Shown: in pieces, positions 8,193 through 18,373 of the stretch
Numbering within the stretch: position 1 is the stretch's first letter
How the letters are laid out: every line of letters begins with the position of its first letter
From: Methyloligella solikamskensis
GTDB taxonomy: Bacteria > Pseudomonadota > Alphaproteobacteria > Rhizobiales > Methyloligellaceae
DNA length: 64,000 bases
NCBI RefSeq assembly: GCF_042676065.1
Contig: NZ_JBHTJO010000001.1
Location: 186,001-250,000, forward strand
Direction: 5' to 3'
Position numbers and translations under genes: made by a program
The notes under the pieces: generated by a model
Databases searched by the model: none
What the model was told of the DNA's origin: nothing
What the model saw: the letters and a program-made list of their open reading frames with translations, nothing else

Positions 8193-9290
8193 ATGCGATA
8201 CGACGATATCAGCGCGGCGCTTGGCGCTGCGCAGGGCGCCCAGGACGGATTGACCCGTCTGAACGAGCGGTCGCGCGAGATCTTCAAGCGCATCGTCGAG
8301 ACCTATCTCGCAACCGGCGAGCCGGTCGGGTCCCGCAATCTCAGCCGTTCCTTGCCCATCACCCTGTCGCCCGCCTCGGTGCGCAATGTGATGAGCGATC
8401 TGGAGGCGCTGGGGCTGATCTATGCACCTCATACCTCCGCCGGTCGGCTGCCCACACAGTCGGGTTTGCGGTTGTTCGTGGACGGCCTGCTCGAAGTGGG
8501 CGATGTCAGCCCCGCGGAGCGCGATCAGATCGAGCGCCAAATCTCCGGCGACGGCAAGCACCGGGCGGTTGAGGATTTTCTCACCGAAGCCGGCGCCATG
8601 CTGTCGGGCCTGTCGCGCTGCGCCGGGGTGGTGCTGGTGGACAAGCATACCAAGGCGCTGAAGCAGATCGAGTTCGTCAATCTCGGCGGCGGACGGGCCC
8701 TCGTGGTGCTGGTCGGCGAGGACGGCGACGTGGAGAACCGGATCATCTCGATCCCTGCGGATCTCCCGGTCAGCTCGCTGCAGCAGGCCTCCAACTACAT
8801 TAACGCCCGGATCGGCGGCGCTACGATCGAGGATGCGAAGAAGCGCATCGAGAAGGAAATCGAGGAAAAGCGCGTCCAGCTCGACGAGCTCACCACCGAC
8901 GTGGTGACGGCGGGGCTGGCCACGTGGTCCGGCGAGGAAGAAGGCGGCAAATCGCTGATCGTCTGCGGCCGGGCCCATCTCCTGGAAGACGTGAAGGCCA
9001 TGGAGGATCTGGAGCGGGTGCGCCTGCTCTTCGAGGACCTGGACGCCAAGGAAGAGCTCATCCGTCTTCTGGGCCTCGCGGAGCGCGCCGACGGGGTGCG
9101 CATCTTCATCGGGTCGGAGAACAAGCTGTTCTCGCTGTCCGGCTCGGCGCTCGTCGTCTCCCCCTTCGAGGATTCCGAACAGCGGATCGTCGGCGTGTTG
9201 GGGGTTATCGGACCGACCCGTTTGAACTACGGTCGGATCATTCCGATGGTGGATTACACGGCGAGGCTCCTGGGCCGGCTGGTTCCTTAA
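8193..9290 (+). CDS. hrcA: heat-inducible transcription repressor HrcA
   Basis: HrcA represses class I heat-shock genes, typically groESL, by binding CIRCE elements and is kept active by GroEL. The 365-residue product has the N-terminal winged helix (LNERSREIFKRIVETYLATG, EPVGSRNLSRSLPITLSPAS, VRNVMSDLEALGLIYAPHTS then AGRLPT), which is diagnostic. The middle is a GAF-like domain, and the C-terminal part ends RIIPMVDYTARLLGRLV as usual. I chose the ATG at 8193 because it matches the family start length; an upstream ATG at 8112 would add 27 atypical residues. It precedes grpE by 79 nt on the same strand, the standard alphaproteobacterial order. No CIRCE site is visible in this window, so its targets lie elsewhere. 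Confidence 0.95.
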   Translation: MRYDDISAALGAAQGAQDGLTRLNERSREIFKRIVETYLATGEPVGSRNLSRSLPITLSPASVRNVMSDLEALGLIYAPHTSAGRLPTQSGLRLFVDGLLEVGDVSPAERDQIERQISGDGKHRAVEDFLTEAGAMLSGLSRCAGVVLVDKHTKALKQIEFVNLGGGRALVVLVGEDGDVENRIISIPADLPVSSLQQASNYINARIGGATIEDAKKRIEKEIEEKRVQLDELTTDVVTAGLATWSGEEEGGKSLIVCGRAHLLEDVKAMEDLERVRLLFEDLDAKEELIRLLGLAERADGVRIFIGSENKLFSLSGSALVVSPFEDSEQRIVGVLGVIGPTRLNYGRIIPMVDYTARLLGRLVP

Positions 9291-9369
9291 CCTTTTGCGG
9301 CCTTGATTTCCTTTGCTTTGCGGTCGATATCCCCGAGAACTCCAGCTTTAGAAAACAATCGGTGCGGCT

Positions 9370-10035
9370 ATGACTGACGAGACGACCGGTCCTCGCGACG
9401 AAGACGAGGAGACCCCTGAGAACGCCCAGACCGAGGACGCCGAGGCGGCCGAGGCGAAAGCGGACGACGAGACGGACCTCGCGGCCGAGAATGCCGATCT
9501 GCGCGACCGGCTGCTGCGGACCATGGCGGAGATGGAAAATCTGCGCCGCCGGACGGAGCGCGAGAAATCCGACACCTCGAAATACGCGGTGACCAATTTT
9601 GCGCGCGACGTGCTGACGGTTGGCGACAATCTCCGCCGGACCATCGAGCACGTGCCGGCCGAGGCCGCTGCCCAGGACCCGGCGCTGAAGAGCTTCCTGG
9701 AAGGCGTGGAGCTCACCGAGCGGGAGCTGCTCAACATGCTCGAGCGTCACGGCGTGACCAAGCTCGACCCGCTGGGCGAGCGTTTCGACCCGAACAATCA
9801 CCAGGCGATGTACGAAGTGCCGAACCCCGAAGTGCCGGAAGGCACGGTGGTGGACGTGATGCAGGCAGGCTATACCATTGGGGATCGCTGCCTGCGGCCG
9901 GCGCTCGTGGCCGTGTCCAAGGGCGGTGCGCGGCACCAGCCGCAGGGCAACGCCAAGCCGGCCAATGACGACTATCCGGACGGGTCGGACGACGGCAGCG
10001 AAGCGGTGGAGGATGAGGGGCTCCGCAAGGGCTGA
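9370..10035 (+). CDS. grpE: nucleotide exchange factor GrpE
   Basis: GrpE releases ADP from DnaK. The 221-residue product has an acidic, disordered N-terminus (DEDEETPENAQTEDAEAAEA), the long dimer helix (LLRTMAEMENLRRRTEREKS), and the C-terminal beta domain with the signature FDPNNHQAMYEVPNPEVPEG, VVDVMQAGYTIGDRCLRPAL and VAVSKG. It follows hrcA and is only about 2.6 kb upstream of dnaK, so the whole chaperone set is nearby. A candidate heat-shock promoter in the 79-nt gap before it was considered but is too weak to call. Confidence 0.96.
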   Translation: MTDETTGPRDEDEETPENAQTEDAEAAEAKADDETDLAAENADLRDRLLRTMAEMENLRRRTEREKSDTSKYAVTNFARDVLTVGDNLRRTIEHVPAEAAAQDPALKSFLEGVELTERELLNMLERHGVTKLDPLGERFDPNNHQAMYEVPNPEVPEGTVVDVMQAGYTIGDRCLRPALVAVSKGGARHQPQGNAKPANDDYPDGSDDGSEAVEDEGLRKG

Positions 10036-10079
10036 TACGCCTCCGAAGGCAACGAAAGAAGAAGACGAGGCGTAGAGAA

Positions 10080-10664
10080 GTGCCGTTGAAAGCGAAAGAG
10101 CGGGACGCAGCGGAAGAACGGGCGCGTCTCATGCAGATCATCCGCGAGCGGTCCTACGCTTTCGGCGTCAGCGTCACCCTCGCCTCGGGGCGCAAGAGCA
10201 ACACCTACTTCAACATGAAGCCGACGATGCTTCATCCCGAAGGCGCGTTCCTGTCGGCTGCCCTTCTGCTGGACGAGATATCCAAGCTCGATGCGGATTA
10301 CGTCGGCGGGCTGGAGCTCGGCGCCGTGCCCATCACGGCCGCCGTCACCGCCCGCAGCTTTGCGCTGGGCCATCCGCTTCCCGCCCTCATCATGCGGAAG
10401 AAGGCGAAGGACCACGGCACTCAACAACGTCTGGAAGGGCTAACCGCGGAGGAAAGCCTTAAAGACAAACGGGTCGTGGTCGTCGAGGACGTGACGACAA
10501 GCGGCGGCTCGACGCTTCAGGCCGTCGAGGCCGTGCGCGACATGGGCGGCACGGTGGAGCATGTGGTCACCGTGCTCGACAGGGATGAAGGCGCCACCGA
10601 AACGCTCAAAGACCACGGCATCACGCTGATCTCCCTGTTCAAGCAGAGCGATTTCACGGGTTAG
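10080..10664 (+). CDS. pyrE: orotate phosphoribosyltransferase
   Basis: PyrE joins orotate to PRPP to give OMP in pyrimidine synthesis; the next enzyme, PyrF, is encoded at 17648. The 194-residue product shows FGVSVTLASGRKSNTYFNMK near the N-terminus and the PRPP-binding loop VVVVEDVTTSGGSTLQAVEA with acidic pair ED. KKAKDHGTQQRLEG is the flexible catalytic loop region. The GTG start at 10080 gives the family length; an internal ATG at 10131 would remove the first helix. It follows grpE by 44 nt in the same direction and may be cotranscribed. Confidence 0.92.
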   Translation: MPLKAKERDAAEERARLMQIIRERSYAFGVSVTLASGRKSNTYFNMKPTMLHPEGAFLSAALLLDEISKLDADYVGGLELGAVPITAAVTARSFALGHPLPALIMRKKAKDHGTQQRLEGLTAEESLKDKRVVVVEDVTTSGGSTLQAVEAVRDMGGTVEHVVTVLDRDEGATETLKDHGITLISLFKQSDFTG

Positions 10665-10693
10665 GCTGACGGGGCTCGTCCTACCGCAGCATC

Positions 10694-10788
10694 GTCATTG
10701 CCGGGCTTGACCCGGCAATCCATTCCACTGGCCTTGCGACAAGTTGAGACGTAACGGCATGGATGCCCGGATCAAGTCCGGGCATGAC
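10694..10788. repeat. palindromic REP/BIME-like repeat element
   Basis: Two halves face each other: 10694-10723 and 10759-10788 are imperfect inverted repeats of each other. Each half also folds alone: TTGCCGGG-CTTGA-CCCGGCAA (10698-10718) and TGCCCGGA-TCAAG-TCCGGGCA (10764-10784), both 8-bp stems. Elements of this pattern, with a GTCATTGCCGGGCTTGACCC core, are dispersed in many alphaproteobacterial genomes. It sits between the convergent ends of pyrE and alkB, a typical REP location, and may act as a bidirectional terminator or mRNA stabiliser. Confidence 0.85.
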
Positions 10789-10820
10789 GCCTGAGGATGA
10801 GGTGAGCGCGCCAAGCCGAC

Positions 10821-11420
10821 CTAAGCCGGCGTTACCCGGCGCAAGGTGAGGTTGATGCGGCCGCCCTTGGGCAGAAGGTCAGAGCTTCCGGCCACGATCC
10901 GGTCGATGCCGTGATAGATCAGCCGGTCCTCGCCGCCGAAGATCACCACGTCGCCCGATTCCAGCTCGATCCGCCGTGTCGGGTCCTTTCGCGTAAGCCC
11001 GCCGATGCGGAACATCGCCGTGTCGCCGAGGGAGACAGAGACAACCGGCGCGTCATAGGTCTCCTCGTCCTCATCGCGGTGAAGACCCATCTTGGTGCCC
11101 TTGTCGTAGTAGTTGATCAGGCAGGCTTCGGGCGGCGCCGGGAAGTCGGCGACCTCCTCCCAAAGCTTCAGCAGCACGTCCGGGATAGGCGGCCAGGGCT
11201 CACCCGTCGCCGGATGAACCGGCTCGTAGCGGTATCCCTTCTCCTTGTCGGTAAGCCAGCCGAAGGCGCCGCAATTGGTCTGGCGGACCGACATGGGCTT
11301 GCCCGTGCGCGGCATGGTGGGCGTGTAGAGGGGGGCCGCTTGCACCACCTCGCGCAGCTCGGCCACGAGCGATTCCTGGGCGGCGCGATCGAACTTCTGT
11401 TGCAAATGTTTCACAGACAA
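10821..11420 (-). CDS. alkB: alkylated DNA repair dioxygenase AlkB
   Basis: AlkB uses Fe(II) and 2-oxoglutarate to remove methyl groups from 1-methyladenine and 3-methylcytosine. The product has 199 residues from a TTG start at 11420, which has GGGAGG 9 nt upstream; a longer frame to 11543 lacks such a site and would overlap the divergent gene. The iron ligands are in MGLHRDEDE (H and D) and LIYHGIDRI (H), and the 2-oxoglutarate contacts are in GGRINLTLRRV. MSVRQTNCGAFGW and YRYEPVHPATGEPWPPIP are family sequence. It diverges from a methyltransferase gene at 11503, with about 80 nt of shared upstream DNA. Confidence 0.93.
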   Translation of the reverse strand: MSVKHLQQKFDRAAQESLVAELREVVQAAPLYTPTMPRTGKPMSVRQTNCGAFGWLTDKEKGYRYEPVHPATGEPWPPIPDVLLKLWEEVADFPAPPEACLINYYDKGTKMGLHRDEDEETYDAPVVSVSLGDTAMFRIGGLTRKDPTRRIELESGDVVIFGGEDRLIYHGIDRIVAGSSDLLPKGGRINLTLRRVTPA

Positions 11421-11502
11421 TTGGCCGTTCCTCCCTGTCCCGCAGAAGCGATCCGCGATAGGATGCGGCCTGCGGCATTTCTCAAGCTCAGGCTCCCCCA
11501 AC

Positions 11503-12354
11503 GTGGCCTCCCTCGCGGACGAAAAGACAAGCGCGCGCGTCAACCCGGACGGCTACGTCCACTCTCGCGACATGGCAGAGTATGAGCGCCTTCGCAAGCA
11601 GGCGCAGATGTGGGAATCGGCGACGCGCCGTGTCCTCCAGAAGGCCGGGCTCAACCCGGGCATGCACTGCCTCGATGTGGGGGCCGGGCCCGGCGCTGTC
11701 ATGCAGACCATGGCGCAGGGCGTGGGGCCCCAAGGGGCGGTGACGGGGATCGAGATCGATCCCGGACTCGTCGGCATGGCGCGCGAAGCGCTGCGCCACC
11801 GCAGCGGGACGACCTTCGATGTCGTCCAGGGCGATATCAACACGTTCGACGGCGACCTGCCCGGCGCCCCCTTCGACCTAACCTTCTGCCGCTGCTTCCT
11901 GATGCATCTGCCCGACCCGGTTGCGGTGCTGTCCAAGATGCGCGACTGGACCAAGCCCGGCGGCGTGGTGATCGCGCAGGAATTCGATTTCGGGAGTTTC
12001 TCGGTCGAGCGGGAGTGCTCGGCCATGGATGCGTTCTCCGAGCTCTTCGAAGGCGTCTTCGCCGCCCATGGCCGGCGCATGCGCCAGGGGCGCCAGTTGC
12101 CGGCGCAATTTGCCGCGGCGGGGCTGGACGACCTTGCCGGACTCCACTCGGAAGTCCGCTACTTGCCGCTCTCCGAGATGGCGGGCATGTTGACCGGCGT
12201 GTATCGAAGCCTGTTCGATGCCGGTGTCGAGCTCGGGCTCACAGATGAGGCCAAAATGGCCCAGTTCGAGGCAGATTTGCAGGCGGCAAGCGACGAAGGC
12301 CGTTATTTCTGCCTGACGCCGACCCTGATCGCGGCCTGGGCCACCGTGCCGTGA
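11503..12354 (+). CDS. class I SAM-dependent methyltransferase
   Basis: The 283-residue product starts at GTG 11503. SAM-binding motif I is CLDVGAGPGAVMQTMAQGVG, motif II GAVTGIEIDPGLV, followed by VVQGDINTF and the motif IV/post-IV region FDLTFCRCFLMHLPDP, VLSKMRDWTKPGGVVIAQEFD. This is a Methyltransf_11/25-type fold, common among small-molecule methyltransferases of the UbiE/arsenite group, and the sequence does not show which substrate is used. There is no signal peptide, so it acts in the cytoplasm. It diverges from alkB and lies upstream of the dnaK promoter region. Confidence 0.8.
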   Translation: MASLADEKTSARVNPDGYVHSRDMAEYERLRKQAQMWESATRRVLQKAGLNPGMHCLDVGAGPGAVMQTMAQGVGPQGAVTGIEIDPGLVGMAREALRHRSGTTFDVVQGDINTFDGDLPGAPFDLTFCRCFLMHLPDPVAVLSKMRDWTKPGGVVIAQEFDFGSFSVERECSAMDAFSELFEGVFAAHGRRMRQGRQLPAQFAAAGLDDLAGLHSEVRYLPLSEMAGMLTGVYRSLFDAGVELGLTDEAKMAQFEADLQAASDEGRYFCLTPTLIAAWATVP

Positions 12355-12464
12355 TTGCTCGTTAAGAATTGCTTCGTAAGACTCACCGGCGCTTCGGCGG
12401 CGGAAACCACGCAAGCCCCTGGTGAAACCCTTGGGTTCTTATGGGGTTTTGGCCGCCCACTCGC

Positions 12465-12496
12465 CTTGCGGGTAACAAAGCTCGCCCCTATATAAC
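12465..12496 (+). promoter_or_regulatory. RpoH (heat-shock sigma-32) promoter of dnaK
   Basis: CTTG at 12465-12468 and CCTATATAAC at 12487-12496 are separated by 18 nt. This matches the alphaproteobacterial RpoH consensus CTTG-N17/18-CYTATNT closely. The expected start lies near 12503, leaving a leader of about 135 nt before the dnaK ATG at 12637. The rest of the 12355-12636 gap shows no gene. Confidence 0.75.
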
Positions 12497-12636
12497 CGCG
12501 GAAACCCAGTCGAAATTCCGGCTGGCTCGCCTAGATGAATTAAGGGGACCGTGCGTCCGCGGACAGTTTCAAAAACGGGCGCGTCTCCCGGGTGCCATCG
12601 GGCCCGGACGGTCTGCCAGAGAAGAGAGGTTTGAAC

Positions 12637-14565
<1,929 letters not shown>

Positions 14566-14581
14566 CGCTAGTCCGAGAGAC

Positions 14582-14607
14582 GGCCGGGGCTCAGTAGAGC
14601 CCCGGCC
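14582..14607 (+). terminator. perfect hairpin between dnaK and dnaJ
   Basis: An 11-bp perfect stem (GGCCGGGGCTC / GAGCCCCGGCC) with a 4-nt AGTA loop lies 17 nt after the dnaK stop. No T-run follows (CCATCC), so full termination is doubtful. It may instead attenuate transcription into dnaJ or protect the dnaK message, which would give more DnaK than DnaJ. Confidence 0.6.
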
Positions 14608-14671
14608 CCATCCAGCCAAAAGAGACTGCGCCGGGCCTGCTTGAGTCCGAAGCGCAAAGTCCGGAGGGGCG

Positions 14672-15829
14672 ATGTCGAAACGTTGCTATTACGAGACATT
14701 GGGGGTCACTCGCAGCGCGGGTGATCGGGAGATCAAGAGCGCTTTCCGCAAGCTCGCGAAGGAGTGCCACCCCGACACCACCCAGAACGATCCCGAGAGC
14801 GAGCAGAAGTTCAAGGAAGTCAACGAAGCCTACGAGGCGCTGAAAGATCCCCAGCGCCGGGCGGCCTATGACCGGTTCGGCCATGCCGCGTTCGAGAATA
14901 ACGGCTTCGGCGGCGGCGGTGCGCATGGATTCGGCGCGGATTTCTCCGCCTCCATGTCGGCCATGTTCGACGATTTGTTCGGCGAGTTCATGGGGCCGCG
15001 CCAGCGCCGTCCGCGCAGCGGGCGCGAGCGTGGCGCCGATCTCCGCTACAACATGGAGATCACCCTGGAAGAGGCCTTCGAGGGCAAGACGGCGCAGATC
15101 CGTGTGCCGACCTCCGTGGTCTGCGAGAAATGCGAGGGTGCGGGTGCCAAGCCCGGCACCTCGCCGTCGGTCTGCGATACATGCGGCGGCATGGGCAAGG
15201 TGCGCGCCACCCAAGGCTTCTTCACCATCGAGCGGATATGTCCGACCTGCGACGGTCGGGGCGAAGTGATCAAGGATCCCTGTGGCGCCTGCAACGGCCA
15301 GGGCCGCGTGATGCAGGAGCGCACGCTTTCCGTCACCATTCCCGTGGGCGTGGAAGACGGAACCCGCATTCGCCTGGGCGGCGAAGGCGAAGCAGGCATG
15401 CGCGGCGGACCGCCGGGCGACCTCTATATCTTCCTCTCCATCAAGCCGCATGAGTTCTTTCAGCGGGACGGGGCCGACTTGTTCTGCCGGGTGCCGATCG
15501 CCATGACGACGGCGGCGCTGGGCGGCGAGATCGAGGTGCCGACCATCGATGGCGGCACGACCCGGGTGAAGATCCCGGAAGGCTCCCAGAGCGGCCGCCA
15601 GTTCCGGCTGAAGTCGAAGGGCATGCCGATTCTGCGTTCCCGTCAGATGGGCGATCTCTACATCCAGGCGGAAGTCGAGACGCCGAAAAACCTGACGAAA
15701 CGCCAGAAAGAGCTGCTGAAAGAGTTCGAAGAGGCTTCGAACGAGAAGACAAACCCGGAATCCACCGGTTTTTTTGCTCGTATGAAGGATTTTTTCGATA
15801 GCATCGGCGATTGTTCGAAGGAGGACTAG
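14672..15829 (+). CDS. dnaJ: chaperone protein DnaJ (Hsp40)
   Basis: The 385-residue product is a full class A J-protein. The J domain is at residues 4-70 with the essential HPD (KECHPDTTQND). A glycine/phenylalanine-rich linker follows (FENNGFGGGGAHGFGADF). Four CxxCxGxG repeats form the zinc domain: CEKCEGAG, CDTCGGMG, CPTCDGRG and CGACNGQG. The C-terminal substrate domain includes VGVEDGTRIRLGGEGEAG. The C-terminus ends in a Lys/Asp-rich tail (FFARMKDFFDSIGDCSKED). The ATG has GGAGGGG just upstream. It works with DnaK and GrpE from the same region. Confidence 0.97.
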   Translation: MSKRCYYETLGVTRSAGDREIKSAFRKLAKECHPDTTQNDPESEQKFKEVNEAYEALKDPQRRAAYDRFGHAAFENNGFGGGGAHGFGADFSASMSAMFDDLFGEFMGPRQRRPRSGRERGADLRYNMEITLEEAFEGKTAQIRVPTSVVCEKCEGAGAKPGTSPSVCDTCGGMGKVRATQGFFTIERICPTCDGRGEVIKDPCGACNGQGRVMQERTLSVTIPVGVEDGTRIRLGGEGEAGMRGGPPGDLYIFLSIKPHEFFQRDGADLFCRVPIAMTTAALGGEIEVPTIDGGTTRVKIPEGSQSGRQFRLKSKGMPILRSRQMGDLYIQAEVETPKNLTKRQKELLKEFEEASNEKTNPESTGFFARMKDFFDSIGDCSKED

Positions 15830-15900
15830 GCGGGCAAGGCCTCCAGTCCCTTCGATCGTAATCCAGCGCGGCGCCGCCCGCGCGTCTGGGGGAGAAGCCG

Positions 15901-16977
15901 ATGGCCGCCAGTTCCGGCGAGAAAAGTCAGTTATCGAAAGATCTGCAGCGTCGGCCGGTCCTCCGGGACGCCATGATGGCCACGACGGGGGTGATCATCG
16001 TCGTGGCGATCGCGATGGTGCTTTGGTTCGCCCGGGTGCCCGTGCTGCTCGCCTTCGCCGGCGTTCTGCTCGCCATCGTCCTGCATGGCGGCAGCGAGTG
16101 GATTAATCAGAAGACCGGCATTCCGCGGATGATCGCTCTGGGCGGGCTCATCGTGCTCGCCATCGGCGGCATCGCCGCAGTGATCGCCTCTGCCGGACCG
16201 ACTATCGTCAATCAAACCGGCCAGTTGGTGACCAGCATCGGCACGGGCATCACCAATCTCTCCCAGGAGCTCTTCGACCTGGAAGAGGGCGAGACGCTCT
16301 TCCAGAATTTCAAGATCCAGGACATCGTCAACGATCTCCAGCCCTGGGGCCTCGCCTCGGGGGCAACCGCAGTCGCGGGCAACGTGCTGAGCGTCGTCGC
16401 CGGGGGCTTCATCGTTCTGTTCTTCGGCATTTACGTCGCGGCCGACCCCGGAACCCATGTGAAGCTGATCTCCCAGGTGGCCGCGCCGCGCGACCGAAAA
16501 AGCACCGTCGCGCTTCTGCGGGAGACCGGCGACGTGCTTCGCCGCTGGATCATCGGTCAGGCGATCGCCATGGCCGCGATCGGAGCCCTCACCTATGTCG
16601 GCCTCTTGATCCTGGGCGTCCCCATGGCCTTCGCGCTGGCGCTGTTCGCGGCGTTGGCCGGCTTCCTGCCCTATCTCGGCCCGATCATCGGCGCGGTGCC
16701 TATATTGCTGGTGGCGGGCGGCGACAGCCTCCAACTGGTCCTCTACGTGCTCATCCTCTATCTCATCGTGCAGGGGCTTGAGAGTTACCTGCTGACGCCG
16801 CTGATCCAGGCGCGGGCGGTTCGGCTGCCGCCGGCCGTGGTGATCCTGAACCAGCTGGTCATGGGCGCACTGTTCGGCATTCTCGGCATTGCGCTTGCCA
16901 CGCCGCTCGCCGCGGCGGCAACCATCCCCCTGCGCCACTGGTTCGGCGCGCCGGACGAGGACGAATCGTCGGGCTAG
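15901..16977 (+). CDS. AI-2E family transporter (PerM/YhhT type)
   Basis: The 358-residue inner-membrane protein has about eight hydrophobic segments. Visible family features are a first pair of helices (ATTGVIIVVAIAMVLWFARV), a periplasmic segment with TIVNQTGQLVTSIGTGITNL, then GFIVLFFGIYVAADPGTHVK, and the C-terminal LAGFLPYLGPIIGAVPILLV, LQLVLYVLILYLIVQGLESY and LLTPLIQARAVRLPP, which define the family. Members export diverse small molecules or act as sodium/proton antiporters; the AI-2 name is historical and the substrate here is unknown. It lies between dnaJ and a flavin reductase gene. Confidence 0.85.
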   Translation: MAASSGEKSQLSKDLQRRPVLRDAMMATTGVIIVVAIAMVLWFARVPVLLAFAGVLLAIVLHGGSEWINQKTGIPRMIALGGLIVLAIGGIAAVIASAGPTIVNQTGQLVTSIGTGITNLSQELFDLEEGETLFQNFKIQDIVNDLQPWGLASGATAVAGNVLSVVAGGFIVLFFGIYVAADPGTHVKLISQVAAPRDRKSTVALLRETGDVLRRWIIGQAIAMAAIGALTYVGLLILGVPMAFALALFAALAGFLPYLGPIIGAVPILLVAGGDSLQLVLYVLILYLIVQGLESYLLTPLIQARAVRLPPAVVILNQLVMGALFGILGIALATPLAAAATIPLRHWFGAPDEDESSG

Positions 16978-17043
16978 GCTCGGAGAAGAGCCGCTCCGTT
17001 GCGGCCACTCCTGTCGCTTGCTACGAAACCTCCCCCGCCGGGG

Positions 17044-17063
17044 CGCGTTGGCTCAACGCGTTT
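17044..17063 (+). terminator. possible weak terminator hairpin after the AI-2E transporter gene
   Basis: CGCGTTG-GCT-CAACGCG forms a 7-bp perfect stem followed by TTT. It lies 66 nt after the transporter stop and just before the leader of the flavin reductase gene, so it could also be a leader structure. Confidence 0.4.
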
Positions 17064-17084
17064 CAACGAACAGAGAGGTTCACG

Positions 17085-17651
17085 ATGAGGCTGTTGTTTT
17101 TCGCCGGCTCCACCCGCGAGGGTTCTCATAACGTCAAGCTCGCCAAGCATTGCCGGCACATCGCCGAGGCCAATGGCGTGGAGGCGATCTTCGTCAGCCT
17201 CAAGGATTACGAGCTGCCGCTCTACAATGCCGATCTCGAAGAGAGTGAAGGCGTTCCGAAGGCGGCCCGGGAGTTCAAGGCACTGATGGGCGAGTATGAC
17301 GGGGTGTTCATCGCCTCACCGGAATATAATTCGTCCGTTACGCCCCTGTTGAAGAATACGCTCGACTGGGTTTCGCGCGTGAAAGAGGGCGAGGACGTCT
17401 TCAAGACGCGCCCCTTCGCCATCGGTGGTGCATCGCCCAGCTATTTCGGCGGGTTTCGCAGCCTGCTCACCCTGCGTCAGGTTCTGGAGCTCGGCCTCGG
17501 CGCCCATGTGGTGCCGCAGCAGGTGATCGTGCCGTCAGCCCACGATTCCTTCGAGGACACCGGCCACCTGAAAGGCGACATCAAACAGAAGATGGCCGCT
17601 GATACGGTGGAAGCCCTGGTGGTGGCCGCCAAGCGCCACAAGGCGGTATGA
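17085..17651 (+). CDS. NADPH-dependent FMN reductase family protein
   Basis: The 188-residue product has a flavodoxin-like fold. The FMN phosphate loop GSTREGSHNVKLAKH is at residues 8-22, and the isoalloxazine contact SPEYNSSVTPLLKNTLDWVS is at about 83-102, with PFAIGGASPSYFGG as the third loop. Such proteins reduce quinones, chromate or azo dyes with NAD(P)H and limit oxidative stress. The ATG follows AGAGAGG. Its stop overlaps the pyrF start by 4 nt (ATGA), so the two are translationally coupled, although no metabolic link is obvious. Confidence 0.85.
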   Translation: MRLLFFAGSTREGSHNVKLAKHCRHIAEANGVEAIFVSLKDYELPLYNADLEESEGVPKAAREFKALMGEYDGVFIASPEYNSSVTPLLKNTLDWVSRVKEGEDVFKTRPFAIGGASPSYFGGFRSLLTLRQVLELGLGAHVVPQQVIVPSAHDSFEDTGHLKGDIKQKMAADTVEALVVAAKRHKAV

Positions 17652-18364
17652 GCGCGGCCCCTGGCCATCCACGTGACCGGCTGATGGTTGCCATCGACGT
17701 CCCCGGTCCGGACGAGGCCAAGGCGTTGATCGAGACCATCGGCGACGCGGCGGGGGTGTTCAAGATCGGGCTGGAGCTGCTGTTCTCCGGCGGCTTCGCC
17801 CTGGTGGACGAGCTTGCCGCCAAAGGGCACAAGATTTTTCTCGACGCCAAGCTTCTCGATATCGAAACGACCGTGGAGCGGGCGACCGCGGCGATCGCGA
17901 AAAGCGGTGCGGCGTTCCTCACGGTGCACGCCACGGACACCAAAACCTTGGAAGCGGCCGTGCGGGGCCGCGGCTCCTCGGACCTCAAGCTGCTCGGCGT
18001 GACCGTGCTCACCAATCTCGGCCCGGCCGATCTGAAACAGCAAGGCATCATCGAGCCGGCCGTCGCGCTGGTGCCCCAGCGGGCGCAGCTGGCTGAGGAA
18101 GCCGGCTTCGATGGGGTCGTGTGCTCCGGCAAGGAGGCGAGCGCCTTGCGGGAACGGCTGGGACGGGATTTCCTGATCGTGACGCCGGGCATCCGGCCGG
18201 CAGGCGTGGCCGCCAACGACCAGACCCGGGCGGTGACGCCGGAGGCGGCAATCAAGGCGGGGGCCAGCTATCTCGTGGTGGGGCGCCCGATCACGAAGGC
18301 GGACGATCCGCGGGGCGCGGCAGAGAAAATCGTCGAAGAGATCGACGCGGCGCTCAGCGCCTAG
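17648..18364 (+). CDS. pyrF: orotidine-5'-phosphate decarboxylase
   Basis: PyrF makes UMP from OMP, the last step of the de novo pathway. The 238-residue product begins RDRLMVAIDVPGPDEAKALI. The active-site signature is seen as IFLDAKLLDIETTVERATAA, which matches the D-x-K-x-x-D-I arrangement though with LLDIETT in place of the commoner FHDIPNT. VTPGIRPAGVAANDQTRAVT and YLVVGRPITKADDP are the phosphate-binding loops. It overlaps the upstream flavin reductase gene by 4 nt and ends 9 nt before the convergent yggU gene. Confidence 0.93.
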   Translation: MSAAPGHPRDRLMVAIDVPGPDEAKALIETIGDAAGVFKIGLELLFSGGFALVDELAAKGHKIFLDAKLLDIETTVERATAAIAKSGAAFLTVHATDTKTLEAAVRGRGSSDLKLLGVTVLTNLGPADLKQQGIIEPAVALVPQRAQLAEEAGFDGVVCSGKEASALRERLGRDFLIVTPGIRPAGVAANDQTRAVTPEAAIKAGASYLVVGRPITKADDPRGAAEKIVEEIDAALSA

Positions 18365-18373
18365 CCTCGGGTC

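Noticed and set aside
9291..9369. Possible RpoH promoter before grpE (CTTG followed by CGATAT)
   Set aside because: The spacing is 19 nt and the -10 element lacks the CYTAT core, so it is too weak to call.
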